Assembly (NCBI RefSeq): GCF_000816845.1
Contig: NZ_CP006877.1
Location: 4,032,501-4,096,500, forward strand
Reading direction: 5' to 3'
DNA: 64,000 bases
From: Rhizobium gallicum bv. gallicum R602sp
GTDB lineage: Bacteria > Pseudomonadota > Alphaproteobacteria > Rhizobiales > Rhizobiaceae
Of this stretch, positions 9,356 through 18,240 are shown piece by piece; position 1 is the stretch's first letter, and each line of letters begins with the position of its first letter. The position numbers were made by a program, and so were the translations under genes. The notes beneath the pieces are model-generated. The model was not told where the DNA came from. It saw nothing but the letters and a program-made list of their open reading frames with translations, and did no database searches.

Positions 9356-10999
9356 TTATTCCTTGGCGATTGGGCCAACGAAGTTCGTATCGAAGCTCGG
9401 TCCGAGTTTGAAGTCCTTCAGGTTCTTCCGATAGCCGGCGACTTCGATCTGCTGGAAGATGAAGATGAAGGGGCTGTTCTCCAGGTACTTCTTCTGGATA
9501 TCCTGGTACATCGCGGCGCGCTTGGCACCGTCGCGCTCAAGCAGTGCTGCCTTGGCCTGCTTGTCGAGTTCCGGCGTTTCGAAGGTATTGCGCCATGCGA
9601 GCGTCTTGTTCGTGCCCGCATCCGAATTGTCCGGGTTCGCCGTGAAGGTATCGGCATTCGAGTTCGGGTCGAAATAGTCGGAACCCCATTGGCCGATATA
9701 CATGTCGTGCGTGCGGGCGCGGTATTTCGTCAGCGTCTGCTTGCCGTCGCCTGGAATAATCTCGAGTTTTACACCGGCTTGTGCCAGCGTCTGCTGCATG
9801 GATTCGGCAATGCCGGTGACAGGCTGAGTGTTCCGCACGTCCATCGTCACCGAAAAGCCATCCGCAAGACCGGCCTTTGCCAGCAGTTCCTTCGCCTTGG
9901 CGACGTCGAGCTTGAACGGATTTTCGTCAAGTGCACCGAGCTGGCCCTTCGGCAGGAATGTCTGGTGGATTTCGCCGATGCCCTTGATGAGCGTCGAGCT
10001 GATCGCATCGTAATCGACGAGATACTTGAAGGCCTGCTGCACCTCCGGCTTCTTCAGGTTCTCGTTCTTGAGGTTGAGGCTGACATAATAGATCGTGCTT
10101 TTCGGTGCGCTTGTCGCCGCAAGATCGGCGTTCTTCGAAACAGCGTCGAGATCGCCCGGCTCGAGATTGCGCGCGATGTCGATGTCGCCTGCCTCCAGCG
10201 CCAGGCGTTGCGCGGCACTTTCCTTCATGTTGCGGTAGATGACGCGGTTCAGCTTCGGCTTGTCACCGTAGTAATTGTCGTTGCGCTCCAGCACGACGAC
10301 TTCATTGGCCCGCCATTCACGAAGCTTGTAGGCGCCGGAGCCGGCATAGCCCGTCTTCAGCCATTCATTGCCGAAGTCGTTGTCATACTTGTATTCCGCG
10401 CTCGGCGTCATCGGCTTGATGTGATCCATCACCAGCTTCTTGTCGACCACGGAGGCAACCGTCGCCGTTAGGCAGTTCAGTACGAAGCTCGGCGCATAGG
10501 CCTTGTCGACTGTGAAGACGAACGTGTTTTGGTCTGCAGCCTTGGCCTTTTCAGTCACATTGTCTCCGGTCAGGCCGAACTGTGTCAGGATGAATGCCGG
10601 GCTCTTGTCGAGTTTGACGGCGCGCTCGAAGGACCAGGCAACATCTTCAGCGGTGACCGGATTGCCGGAGGCGAACTTCAGACCGGGCTTCAGCTTGAAC
10701 GTATAGGTGAGGCCGTCATCGGAGACGCTCCAGCTCTCGGCAAGATCACCCTTGACCTTCGTCGTGTCGTTGAGGTCGAGGCGGACCAGCAGGCTATAGG
10801 AGTTCGTTGTCATTTCCGCCGTTGAAAGCTCGAAGGCCTCGCCTGGGTCCATCGTAATGATGTCATCGATGGCGAAACCTTCGACGAGCGTATCCTTCGG
10901 CGTCTCGGCAAAAGCGGCAGGTGCCGTCAGCATGAGCAGCGAAAGCGCGGCGCCTGCAGAAAGGGCACGAAAGTTGCGGCTGAGTTTAGTAATCATCAT
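9356..10999 (-). CDS. Periplasmic peptide-binding protein of the ABC transporter (SBP family 5)
   Basis: Solute receptor of 547 residues. The start MMITKLSRNF has a positively charged head, a hydrophobic core rich in Ala and Leu and an Ala-Phe-Ala cleavage site near residue 31, a clear Sec signal peptide. The mature protein has the family-5 pattern seen in dipeptide/oligopeptide receptors, including EDVAWSFERAV and a late NPDNSDAGTN stretch. The ATG at 10999 is preceded by AGGGGAA. It lies 46 bases downstream of the dipeptidase. Ligand is inferred from neighbours: probably dipeptides or other short peptides. Confidence 0.9.
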   Translation of the reverse strand: MMITKLSRNFRALSAGAALSLLMLTAPAAFAETPKDTLVEGFAIDDIITMDPGEAFELSTAEMTTNSYSLLVRLDLNDTTKVKGDLAESWSVSDDGLTYTFKLKPGLKFASGNPVTAEDVAWSFERAVKLDKSPAFILTQFGLTGDNVTEKAKAADQNTFVFTVDKAYAPSFVLNCLTATVASVVDKKLVMDHIKPMTPSAEYKYDNDFGNEWLKTGYAGSGAYKLREWRANEVVVLERNDNYYGDKPKLNRVIYRNMKESAAQRLALEAGDIDIARNLEPGDLDAVSKNADLAATSAPKSTIYYVSLNLKNENLKKPEVQQAFKYLVDYDAISSTLIKGIGEIHQTFLPKGQLGALDENPFKLDVAKAKELLAKAGLADGFSVTMDVRNTQPVTGIAESMQQTLAQAGVKLEIIPGDGKQTLTKYRARTHDMYIGQWGSDYFDPNSNADTFTANPDNSDAGTNKTLAWRNTFETPELDKQAKAALLERDGAKRAAMYQDIQKKYLENSPFIFIFQQIEVAGYRKNLKDFKLGPSFDTNFVGPIAKE

Positions 11000-11045
11000 C
11001 GATTTGTTCCCCTGTTCTTGATTGATTACAAAGCAGTATTTTGGC

Positions 11046-12104
11046 TCAGGCGTTCTTCTCCCCCCACGCCGAAGCCAGGATGCGAAGCCAGTTCTCGCTG
11101 GCGAGTTTCCGTCGATCCTCCTCACCATATCCAACGTCCCGGAGAGCGGCAATCAACTTCTGGTTGCCAGCCGCGTCGCCTATTTCGTCCGGAATGGTCG
11201 CGCCGTCGAAATCGGATCCGAGCGCAACAGAGTCGATCCCGACGCGGTCAACGAGATAGTTGATATGGCGGATCATGTCCCTGATTGGTGTGTCGCCCTC
11301 CGAGCGGCCATCCGACCTCAACATCGCAGTCGCGTAATTGAGACCGATTAGCCCCTTGCTCTCCCTGATCGCATCAAGCTGCTTATCCGTCAGATTGCGC
11401 GCCACCGGCGTCAGCGCATGCACGTTCGAATGCGTAGCGACCAGTGGTTGATCTGTTGTCTTCGCGACGTCCCAGAAGCCCTTTTCCGTTATGTGGGACA
11501 GATCGATCATGATGCCCAGGCGATTGCATTCGCGCACCAGCTCAAAGCCGGCATGGGTCAGCCCCGGCGCAGTATCTGGCGACATCGGGAAGGCGAAGGG
11601 CACGCCGTGTCCGAAGACATTATGTCTGCTCCAGACAGGTCCCACAGAGCGCAAGCCCGCTGCATGGAATACCTCGAGCGCGGAAAGGTCGGGCCCGATC
11701 GCCTCGCAGCCTTCCATATGCATGACCGCGGCAAAAACACCGCTTGCCATGGCGTGGCGGATGTCCTTCACCGTCCGGCAGAGTCGCCAGGCGCCCGCCT
11801 TGTCGAGACGCAGTGCAATCGCCGCCATCTCGGTCGCGACGCCAAGTGACGGCAGTCGGTCGAGAGGCGCGGCCAGCGGCGTTTCGTAATGTCCGTTTTG
11901 ATCGGGATCGGCGAAGACGAGATCGCCTGAGGGCACGTAGATGGCGCAAAGGCCGCCGGCGAGACCACCCTGCCGGGCGCGTGGTCCATCGATGTGGCCA
12001 GATGTCGTCCCGTTCAGAAATTCGGCAACCGGGTCGTTGCCATCCCTTTCATGTGTCCAAAGCCTTAGGAGAACGTCATTATGGCCATCAAATACAAGCT
12101 GCAT
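11046..12104 (-). CDS. Membrane-dipeptidase family (peptidase M19) dipeptidase
   Basis: Zinc metallopeptidase of 352 residues resembling renal dipeptidase. The N-terminal DGHNDVLLRL supplies the His-x-Asp metal ligands; MHMEGCEAIG, LTHAGFELVRECNRLGIMIDLSH and ATHSNVHAL carry further family ligands (Glu and His). No signal peptide is visible, so it should act in the cytoplasm on imported dipeptides. The ATG at 12104 has AGGA six bases upstream and is chosen over a TTG twelve codons earlier. M19 enzymes often accept a D-residue at the second position, so D-containing peptides are possible substrates. It is the first gene of the peptide-transport operon. Confidence 0.88.
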   Translation of the reverse strand: MQLVFDGHNDVLLRLWTHERDGNDPVAEFLNGTTSGHIDGPRARQGGLAGGLCAIYVPSGDLVFADPDQNGHYETPLAAPLDRLPSLGVATEMAAIALRLDKAGAWRLCRTVKDIRHAMASGVFAAVMHMEGCEAIGPDLSALEVFHAAGLRSVGPVWSRHNVFGHGVPFAFPMSPDTAPGLTHAGFELVRECNRLGIMIDLSHITEKGFWDVAKTTDQPLVATHSNVHALTPVARNLTDKQLDAIRESKGLIGLNYATAMLRSDGRSEGDTPIRDMIRHINYLVDRVGIDSVALGSDFDGATIPDEIGDAAGNQKLIAALRDVGYGEEDRRKLASENWLRILASAWGEKNA

Positions 12105-12233
12105 CTGTTTTCCTGCTCTGCCCTGCCGAGCAAATGACAAGCGTGCAGAATAGAAAAGCTGGCAGAATTGGCCAGCCCCCTTCTCAGAAATTTATAGCGA
12201 ATGGGTAAACGCGCCTAGGCTTGAAATGAAAAC

Positions 12234-12249
12234 GGGGCCCGAAGGCCCC
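12234..12249 (-). terminator. Terminator of the sugar/polyol ABC operon
   Basis: Minus-strand stem GGGGCC/GGCCCC with a TTCG tetraloop followed by GTTTTCATTT, eight bases past the permease stop at 12258. Confidence 0.75.
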
Positions 12250-12257
12250 ATTCCCGA

Positions 12258-13283
12258 TCAGTGCTTTGTCCGCTTCTTCTGTCGGTAGACGTCAACGATG
12301 ACGGCCGCCACGATGATCACGCCTTTGACGATCTCCTGGTAATAGGCGTCCACCCGCAGGAAGGTGAAGCCCGACGTCATCACGCCGAGAATGACCGTGC
12401 CGATCACCGTACCGGTGATGCGGCCGACGCCGCCCGTCAGCGACGTGCCCCCGATAACGGCAGCGGCGATCGCATCGAGTTCGTACATCACGCCCATGCC
12501 GGCCTGTGCCGTTTGAGCCCGAGCCGCCGTGACGACGCCGGCAAGACCTGCCAGAAGGCCGGCGATCGCATAGACCTTGATCAGGTGTGCTTCGACATTG
12601 ATCCCGGAAACACGCGCCGCCTGCACATTCGCACCGATTGCATAAGTGAACTTGCCGTAGCGCGTATAGCGAAGGGCGATGTGGAAGATCAGCGCAACGA
12701 CAAGGAAAACGACGACCGGCCAGATGCCCGTGCCGATGAAATTGAACTGATCCGTAAGCCCTGATACCGGCTGGCCTTTCGTGTACCATTTGGAAAGACC
12801 GCGCGCCGAGACCATCATCCCGAGCGTAGCGATGAAGGGCGGAATCTTTGTCTTGGCGATCAACTGTCCGTTGATGTAGCCGGCCAAGAGGCCGATCAGC
12901 AGGCCGACGCCGATAGGCACGAAAAACGGCATGTCGGTCAGGCCTGGATAAAGCGCCCGCGGCCATGTCGATGCTTGGGCGAAACTCGCCGCGATCATAG
13001 CCGTCATGCCGACGACGGAGCCGGAGGACAGGTCGATCCCGCCGGTGATGATCACCTGTGTAACACCAACCGAAATAATGCCGATCACCGACACCTGCAG
13101 GATCATGATCGTCAGGCGTTGCGGATTCATCAAGAAACTCTGGCCGACGAAAATCCAGCCGAGAATTTCGTAAACAAGCGCAATACCGATCAGCACCAGG
13201 AAGATGGTGAGCTCCGGCGGCACGCGGTGCCGCCTCGGCCGTGTTGCGAGCGGGGCCTGGCTTTCGGCTGCCTCAGTATTCAT
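12258..13283 (-). CDS. Sugar/polyol ABC transporter permease (RbsC/IatP type)
   Basis: Inner-membrane permease of 341 residues from the ribose/galactose/inositol class, with about ten hydrophobic segments. Family hallmarks ITGGIDLSSGSVVG, the TLGMMVSARG motif and AVIGGTSLTGGVGRITGT are all present. The ATG at 13283 follows GGGAGG with a 5-base spacer. It is the third gene after the binding protein and the double ATPase. By order (binding protein, ATPase, permease) and by the GGAA-N6-TTCC motif upstream of the operon, an inositol transporter (IbpA-IatA-IatP type) is the best guess, but ribose, fructose or rhizopine are not excluded. Confidence 0.85.
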   Translation of the reverse strand: MNTEAAESQAPLATRPRRHRVPPELTIFLVLIGIALVYEILGWIFVGQSFLMNPQRLTIMILQVSVIGIISVGVTQVIITGGIDLSSGSVVGMTAMIAASFAQASTWPRALYPGLTDMPFFVPIGVGLLIGLLAGYINGQLIAKTKIPPFIATLGMMVSARGLSKWYTKGQPVSGLTDQFNFIGTGIWPVVVFLVVALIFHIALRYTRYGKFTYAIGANVQAARVSGINVEAHLIKVYAIAGLLAGLAGVVTAARAQTAQAGMGVMYELDAIAAAVIGGTSLTGGVGRITGTVIGTVILGVMTSGFTFLRVDAYYQEIVKGVIIVAAVIVDVYRQKKRTKH

Positions 13284-13317
13284 GTTAACCTCCCTCCGGC
13301 GATTGATTGGGCCGCAA

Positions 13318-14859
13318 TCACTGCGCGGCGAGCTCCATCACCTTGACTTGCGTTGCTTCGTCGCGATTGAGAAAACCAGTCACGCGTCCTTCATGCATGA
13401 CCATGATGCGGTCACTCATGCCGAGCACTTCCGGCATCTCCGACGAGATCATGATGACCGCGACGCCGTTTCGGGCCATCTCCGTCACGAGTTTGTGGAT
13501 TTCCGCCTTGGCGCCGACATCGATACCGCGCGTCGGCTCATCGAGAATGAGGATGCGCGGGTTGGTCAGCAGCCAGCGCCCAATCAGCACCTTTTGCTGG
13601 TTGCCTCCCGACAGGTTCTCGACGCGTTCATCGAGGTTCGGCGTCTTGACGCGCAGCCTGCGCGCCATGTCCTCGCATGTCGCTTCTATCGCGCCTTCCT
13701 GCACGAAGCCGCCCTTGACGAATTTGTCCTGCAGGACGGCAATCTGCATGTTCTCGAGCACGTTGAGGATCAGCAGGCAGCCCGTATCTTTCCGGTCCTC
13801 CGTGAGGAACGCCATGTGATTCCTGATCGCCACCGTCGGCGAGCTGATATCGACCTTCTTGCCGAAAAGCTCGATCGTGCCGGAGCTTGCCGGCGTTACG
13901 CCGAACAGCGTCTCGGCAACGTTCGAACGGCCAGAGCCCACGAGGCCTGCAACACCGAGGATTTCGCCCGCGCGTACGTCGAAGGAAACCTCATGGAAGA
14001 CATTGTCGAGACTGAGATTCTTGGCCGACAGCACCACGTCGCCGATCGGAACTACTTCCTTCGGGAACATCTGCGTGATCTCGCGGCCGACCATCATCCG
14101 GATGATGTCGTTGCGCGTCACATCGGTCGATGCATGCGTGCCGATATATTTGCCGTCACGAAACACCGAAAACTCATCGGCAATCTCGAACAGCTCGTTC
14201 ATCTTGTGGGTGATGTAGACGATCCCGATACCCTGCACCTTCAGACCGCGGATGATCTCAAAGAGATGCGCCACTTCGCGCTCGGTAAGCGCCGAAGTCG
14301 GTTCGTCCATGATGAGCACGTCGGAATTATAGGAAACCGCCTTGGCGATCTCGACCATCTGACGGCTTGCGACCGAGAGGTGCCGAACCTCGATGTCAGG
14401 ATCGATGGTTATGTTGAGCCTATGGAAAAGCTCTTCGGTCATCCGGTACATTTCCCCATGGTCGACGAAGCCGAACCGGTTCTTGGGCTCGCGGCGGATC
14501 CAGATGTTTTCAGCAACTGTCATGAAAGGCATCAGGTTCAGTTCCTGATGGATCATGGCGATGCCGTTTTCCAGCGCATCGAGCGGCGATTTGAGGCGGA
14601 TCTCCATGCCCTTCAGGTGCACGTCGCCCTTGTCCGGCGTATAGATGCCGGCCAATATCTTCATCAATGTCGACTTGCCGGCGCCGTTCTCCCCCATCAG
14701 CGCATGCACGGAGCCGCGCTTCAGCCGGAACTGCACATCATCGAGTGCGACAACACCGGGAAATTCCTTGCGGATGCCTTCGGCACTCAGGAGATATTCC
14801 GCGTTCGGAATCGCTCCGCTTGCACGAACAGCGGCCATAGTGGAAGGGCTGACAGCCAT
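13318..14859 (-). CDS. Sugar/polyol ABC transporter ATPase with two fused ABC domains (RbsA/IatA type)
   Basis: Cytoplasmic ATPase of 513 residues made of two tandem nucleotide-binding domains. The first has Walker [10 protein letters not shown] near residue 56 and Walker [12 protein letters not shown]; the second, from about residue 270, has the usual degenerate Walker [10 protein letters not shown] and a good Walker [13 protein letters not shown]. This double-domain form is standard for carbohydrate-uptake class 2 transporters. The ATG at 14859 has GGAGAGGAGA upstream. It lies 34 bases before the permease and 78 after the binding-protein gene. Confidence 0.9.
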   Translation of the reverse strand: MAVSPSTMAAVRASGAIPNAEYLLSAEGIRKEFPGVVALDDVQFRLKRGSVHALMGENGAGKSTLMKILAGIYTPDKGDVHLKGMEIRLKSPLDALENGIAMIHQELNLMPFMTVAENIWIRREPKNRFGFVDHGEMYRMTEELFHRLNITIDPDIEVRHLSVASRQMVEIAKAVSYNSDVLIMDEPTSALTEREVAHLFEIIRGLKVQGIGIVYITHKMNELFEIADEFSVFRDGKYIGTHASTDVTRNDIIRMMVGREITQMFPKEVVPIGDVVLSAKNLSLDNVFHEVSFDVRAGEILGVAGLVGSGRSNVAETLFGVTPASSGTIELFGKKVDISSPTVAIRNHMAFLTEDRKDTGCLLILNVLENMQIAVLQDKFVKGGFVQEGAIEATCEDMARRLRVKTPNLDERVENLSGGNQQKVLIGRWLLTNPRILILDEPTRGIDVGAKAEIHKLVTEMARNGVAVIMISSEMPEVLGMSDRIMVMHEGRVTGFLNRDEATQVKVMELAAQ

Positions 14860-14937
14860 CTCATCTCCTCTCCGGATATCCGACGACGGACGAAGCGGAT
14901 GCGAGCCGGCTTGGCCCGCATCCGCAATTTCTTCGCC

Positions 14938-15867
14938 TCAGTTCTTGGCAACGAAGTCCTTGACGTTTTCCGGCGTGACGAGCTGGAAGGGAATATAGAC
15001 CTTCTTCTCGACCTTTTCGCCCTTGGCGAGCTTCAGAGCCGCATCAAGCGAGCCCTTGCCCTGACCTGCAGCGTCCTGGAACACCGTCACGTCGAGGTCG
15101 CCGGCCTGCATGGCGGCGAGCGCATCCTGTGTGGCATCGACGCCGCCGATGACGATCTTGCTAAGATCCTTGCCGGCAGCCTTGAGCGCCTGAATCGCAC
15201 CGATTGCCATTTCGTCGTTGTTCGAGATGACGGCATCGAATTCTATGCCGCTGGAGAGCCAGTTGGTCATCAGATCCGAACCCTGGGTGCGGGACCAGTT
15301 GGCCGTCTGCTCTTCGACGATCTCGATGCCTTTGCATTCGTCGGTCGCGACGACGTCATGGACGTCCTTGGTACGCATGCGGGCAGCCTGGTTGGAAAGC
15401 TCGCCCATCATGACGACAGCCTTGCCCTTGCCACCGAGAAGGCGGCAGACTTCCTTCGTTTCCAGCGTGCCGGACTCCTGTTCATTGGAAGCGACGAAGG
15501 CCTGCTTGTCCGGAAGCGTATCGACATTCACCGGCTCGCGGTTCACGTAGACGAGCGGAATTCCGGCATCGGCAGCGATTTTCGACATGGCGGTGGTGGC
15601 ATCGGTATCGACCGGATTAACGATGATGGCGTCGACCTTGGATGCGATGAAATTCTGGATCTGGCTCTGCTGCTTGGCGACGTCGTTCTGGGCGTCTTCA
15701 ACCTGCAGCGTTACGCCATCCAGCGTCTTGGCGTAATCCTGCATGCCGTTGCGCAGAACGGTCAGGAAGTTGTCATCGAAAAGCGCCATGGAAACGCCGA
15801 CGGTTTCCGCGTGAGCCGCCGTCGACATGACGAGCGCCATCGCAGTGCCCAGGATAAACTTTCTCAT
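14938..15867 (-). CDS. Periplasmic sugar/polyol-binding protein (RbsB/IbpA type)
   Basis: Receptor of 309 residues with a signal peptide ending Ala-His-Ala near residue 20. The ribose-binding-protein fold is shown by IQNFIASKVDAIIVNPVDTD, the VYVNREPVN strand, ISNNDEMAIGAIQAL and a VIGGVDATQDAL segment. The ATG at 15867 has GGAGG seven bases upstream. It leads the three-gene transporter operon. Similar proteins in rhizobia and Caulobacter bind myo-inositol or rhizopine; this is inference, supported by the putative IolR-type site upstream. Confidence 0.88.
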   Translation of the reverse strand: MRKFILGTAMALVMSTAAHAETVGVSMALFDDNFLTVLRNGMQDYAKTLDGVTLQVEDAQNDVAKQQSQIQNFIASKVDAIIVNPVDTDATTAMSKIAADAGIPLVYVNREPVNVDTLPDKQAFVASNEQESGTLETKEVCRLLGGKGKAVVMMGELSNQAARMRTKDVHDVVATDECKGIEIVEEQTANWSRTQGSDLMTNWLSSGIEFDAVISNNDEMAIGAIQALKAAGKDLSKIVIGGVDATQDALAAMQAGDLDVTVFQDAAGQGKGSLDAALKLAKGEKVEKKVYIPFQLVTPENVKDFVAKN

Positions 15868-15972
15868 TTTATTTCCTCCACAAAGCGGTGTCCGGCTGCA
15901 CCCTCCTCACGCCGGAACTTTGGGCGCTGCCCAAAAGTCGTATTACGTCACGCTGCCACTCCCGTTCCGCAG

Positions 15973-16029
15973 TTTCCGTCAAAACGGAACAAACAAACCG
16001 TAAAATTTGTTTCGCGGAATATTCATTCC
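15973..16029. promoter_or_regulatory. Two palindromes upstream of the sugar/polyol ABC operon; one matches GGAA-N6-TTCC
   Basis: The 331-base gap between the divergent binding-protein and DUF1993 genes contains GGAA-TATTCA-TTCC at 16016-16029, exactly the spacing reported for IolR (RpiR-family) control of inositol genes in Sinorhizobium, and a second palindrome TTCCGT-CAAA-ACGGAA at 15974-15989. Both lie 105-165 bases upstream of the receptor start. I take them as candidate operators; no protein-binding data can be read here. Confidence 0.5.
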
Positions 16030-16198
16030 ATTTTCCACAGGCGGCGTCAACTCTTTTTAAGGAAGTGAAGACCGAAAGCCGCACTGGAAATATGAAGCTA
16101 TGGGCGCGCAGGCCGATGAAATCGTTACAGCGCGCGCCTAAATGTGCGGACGCAACGATAAAAACCGCTGCCCGACGAAAAATCCCCAAGGAGAAGCC

Positions 16199-16708
16199 AT
16201 GTCCACTTCCATGTACCGCCTGACCGTTCCGATGTTTCAGCGCGGGCTTACGACACTCAAAAACTACCTCGAAAAGGCCGAGGCTTACGCAAAGGAAAAA
16301 GGGATTGATCCGAATGAACTGGTCGCTGCCAGGCTTGCGCCCGATATGCTGCCGCTATCGGGCCAATATCAACGCGCGAGTGACAGCGCCAAGCTTGCAG
16401 TCGCCCGCCTGACCGCGACCGAAGCGCCGAAATTCGAGGACAGCGAAACGACGATCGCCGAACTGCGCGAGCGCATCGGAAAGACCGAAGCCTATCTCGC
16501 GACGATTGCGCCGCAAGCGCTCGAAGGCACAGAAACGAATGAAGTGACGATCGCGCCCGGCGGCAACAAGATGACCTTCCGCGGCGACGAATATGTCGCG
16601 ACCTTCGCACTGCCGAACTTTTATTTTCACGTCGCGACGGCACACGCGATCCTGCGCAATCAGGGCGTGCCGGTCGGCAAGATTGATTATCTTGGCCGCT
16701 TCTCCTGA
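16199..16708 (+). CDS. DUF1993 family protein
   Basis: A soluble, mostly helical protein of 169 residues. The start MSTSMYRLTV follows AAGGAG with a 6-base spacer. The conserved family ending, in which an aromatic-rich strand NFYFHVATAHAILRNQG precedes a final G-x-x-DYLGRF motif, is complete. DUF1993 proteins are thought to share the four-helix DinB-like fold, but no reaction is established. It is transcribed alone, divergent from the transporter operon and convergent with the phosphonate-ester-hydrolase-like gene. Confidence 0.85.
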   Translation: MSTSMYRLTVPMFQRGLTTLKNYLEKAEAYAKEKGIDPNELVAARLAPDMLPLSGQYQRASDSAKLAVARLTATEAPKFEDSETTIAELRERIGKTEAYLATIAPQALEGTETNEVTIAPGGNKMTFRGDEYVATFALPNFYFHVATAHAILRNQGVPVGKIDYLGRFS

Positions 16709-16712
16709 CTAA

Positions 16713-18230
16713 TCAGGGCCGGCGCGTGACCGGCCCTTCTTTCGTCAGTTCCGTATAGGCGAGCGTCTGGTCGAGATGCCGCGCTCGCAGCGATAACAGC
16801 CTCTCGGCGAACTCCAGGCGCGTCGCCGCGTAGGCTGGATCGGGAGCGAGATTGTTGAGCTCCATCGGGTCGGCCTTCAGATCGAAGAGCAGCGGCGGCA
16901 GGGCGGCAAAATGCACATATTTGAACCACTCGTCCCGGATGACCGCGAGATTGCACTGGTTCGATTTCAGGCCGAAGTGGCGCTCCGCTTCGCCATTGGC
17001 AATGTCGCGGAAATCAAATTCCCAGAATGCCGCCTCCCGCCAGTCGATCGCATCTTTATGATCGATGAACGAGCGCAATGAGCGGCCGTCGACATGGTTG
17101 GCCGTCTCGACGCCCAAGCTGTCGCAAAGCGTTGGAAAGATATCGGCCGCACTCGTGAAGCGCTGGACCACATGACCTCTCGCCGCCGCTCTCGGGTCGC
17201 GGATGACCAGGGGAATGTGATAGCTGCCATCAAAAAAGCCGCCTTTTCCAAGCGTCCAGTGATCGCCCATCATCTCGGCATGGTCGGAGGTGAAGATGAC
17301 GATCGTATCCTCCCACACGCCGGCATCCTTCAGCGCCTGCCAGATCCGGCCGAGCTGCGCATCCACCTCGGCAATCATCCCGTAATAGATCGCCCGGATC
17401 GCCGAGAAATCCCGGGCTCCCCAGTCGCTGACCGAACCCTCGGCGCCATATATGAAGCTGCCCTTGTCATTCTTCGGCATCGAATAGCCAAGATAAGGAT
17501 GCAGCGCCTCTTCGATCTCACGGCTTTTCCCTCGAGAAAACTCCGGTCCGTCGTCCGGTTTGAACATCCTGCCGAAGGGCTCAGGCACCGAAAATGGCGG
17601 ATGTGGCCGCAGGAAGGAAACGTGGGCAAACCACGAGGCATCCTGTTCGCCGAGCCAGCGAATGAATTCGCCGGCAAGAAACGCAGTCTGCGTTTCTTGC
17701 CTGGAGTAAGCGGTCGGTTCCGACGAAATTTCGCCGCGGGCGGCACCGGGCGGAACATGGAAGTCCCGGCTGACTGCATCGCGATGCCCGCGTGAGCGCA
17801 ACCACGAAAGCCACTGCTTCTCATGCTCGGGCAGGAGCTGGCGCGCGGTAAATCCTGGCAGCAGACCTTCGTAGGTCTCAAGGTGCGGGTCGTTCCGATC
17901 AAGTTCGCGCGGGTCAGGCGCAGTATCCGTATAGCCGAACAAGGCCGGGTCATAGCCGGCACGCCTTGCCGCCAGCGCCAGATTGTCGAAGCGGCGGTCG
18001 AGCGGCGAGCCGTTCCGGCAAACCCGGTGGTTCATCTGGTAAAGGCCGGTATAAAGCGTCGCCCGCGCCGGAGAACAGGGTGCCGCGCCGGCGAAGTGAT
18101 TGCGAAAAAGCACACCCTCCCTCGCCAGCGCGTCGACATTCGGCGTCCTGACACAGGCGTGGCCGGCGACCGAAAGGCAATCACCGCGCCATTGATCCGC
18201 GGTGATGAGTAGGACGTTCGGCCGCGTCAT
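16713..18230 (-). CDS. Sulfatase-superfamily hydrolase, phosphonate monoester hydrolase-like
   Basis: Hydrolase of 505 residues of the alkaline-phosphatase/arylsulfatase superfamily. Metal-binding Asp near residue 12 (TADQWRGD) and the formylglycine motif C-S-P-A-R with Cys52 are intact, as are IFTSDHAEMMGDH and GKGGF ligand segments. Several stretches (TGLYQMNHR, YKYVHFAALPPLLFDL-like segment near residue 440, WEFDFRDI) closely resemble the Rhizobium phosphonate monoester hydrolase rather than choline sulfatase. No signal peptide is present, so it is cytoplasmic and needs Cys-to-formylglycine conversion. The ATG at 18230 lies 10 bases after the galE stop, so the two genes are probably co-transcribed. 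Natural substrate unknown. Confidence 0.85.
   Translation of the reverse strand: MTRPNVLLITADQWRGDCLSVAGHACVRTPNVDALAREGVLFRNHFAGAAPCSPARATLYTGLYQMNHRVCRNGSPLDRRFDNLALAARRAGYDPALFGYTDTAPDPRELDRNDPHLETYEGLLPGFTARQLLPEHEKQWLSWLRSRGHRDAVSRDFHVPPGAARGEISSEPTAYSRQETQTAFLAGEFIRWLGEQDASWFAHVSFLRPHPPFSVPEPFGRMFKPDDGPEFSRGKSREIEEALHPYLGYSMPKNDKGSFIYGAEGSVSDWGARDFSAIRAIYYGMIAEVDAQLGRIWQALKDAGVWEDTIVIFTSDHAEMMGDHWTLGKGGFFDGSYHIPLVIRDPRAAARGHVVQRFTSAADIFPTLCDSLGVETANHVDGRSLRSFIDHKDAIDWREAAFWEFDFRDIANGEAERHFGLKSNQCNLAVIRDEWFKYVHFAALPPLLFDLKADPMELNNLAPDPAYAATRLEFAERLLSLRARHLDQTLAYTELTKEGPVTRRP
16715..16740 (+). terminator. Terminator of the DUF1993 gene, inside the 3' end of the convergent gene
   Basis: Plus-strand stem AGGGCCGG (16715-16722) with CCGGCCCT (16730-16737), seven-base loop, then TTCTTTC. 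It lies 7 bases past the DUF1993 stop and also encodes the last residues of the gene on the other strand. Confidence 0.7.
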
Positions 18231-18240
18231 GAAAGCCGCC

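Noticed and set aside
8201-10471. 756-codon plus-strand frame
   Set aside because: Spans three minus-strand transporter genes in antisense; sequence is His/Arg/Asp-rich and not protein-like.
13204-16068. 954-codon plus-strand frame
   Set aside because: Antisense to the whole three-gene sugar transporter operon; caused by codon bias, not a gene.
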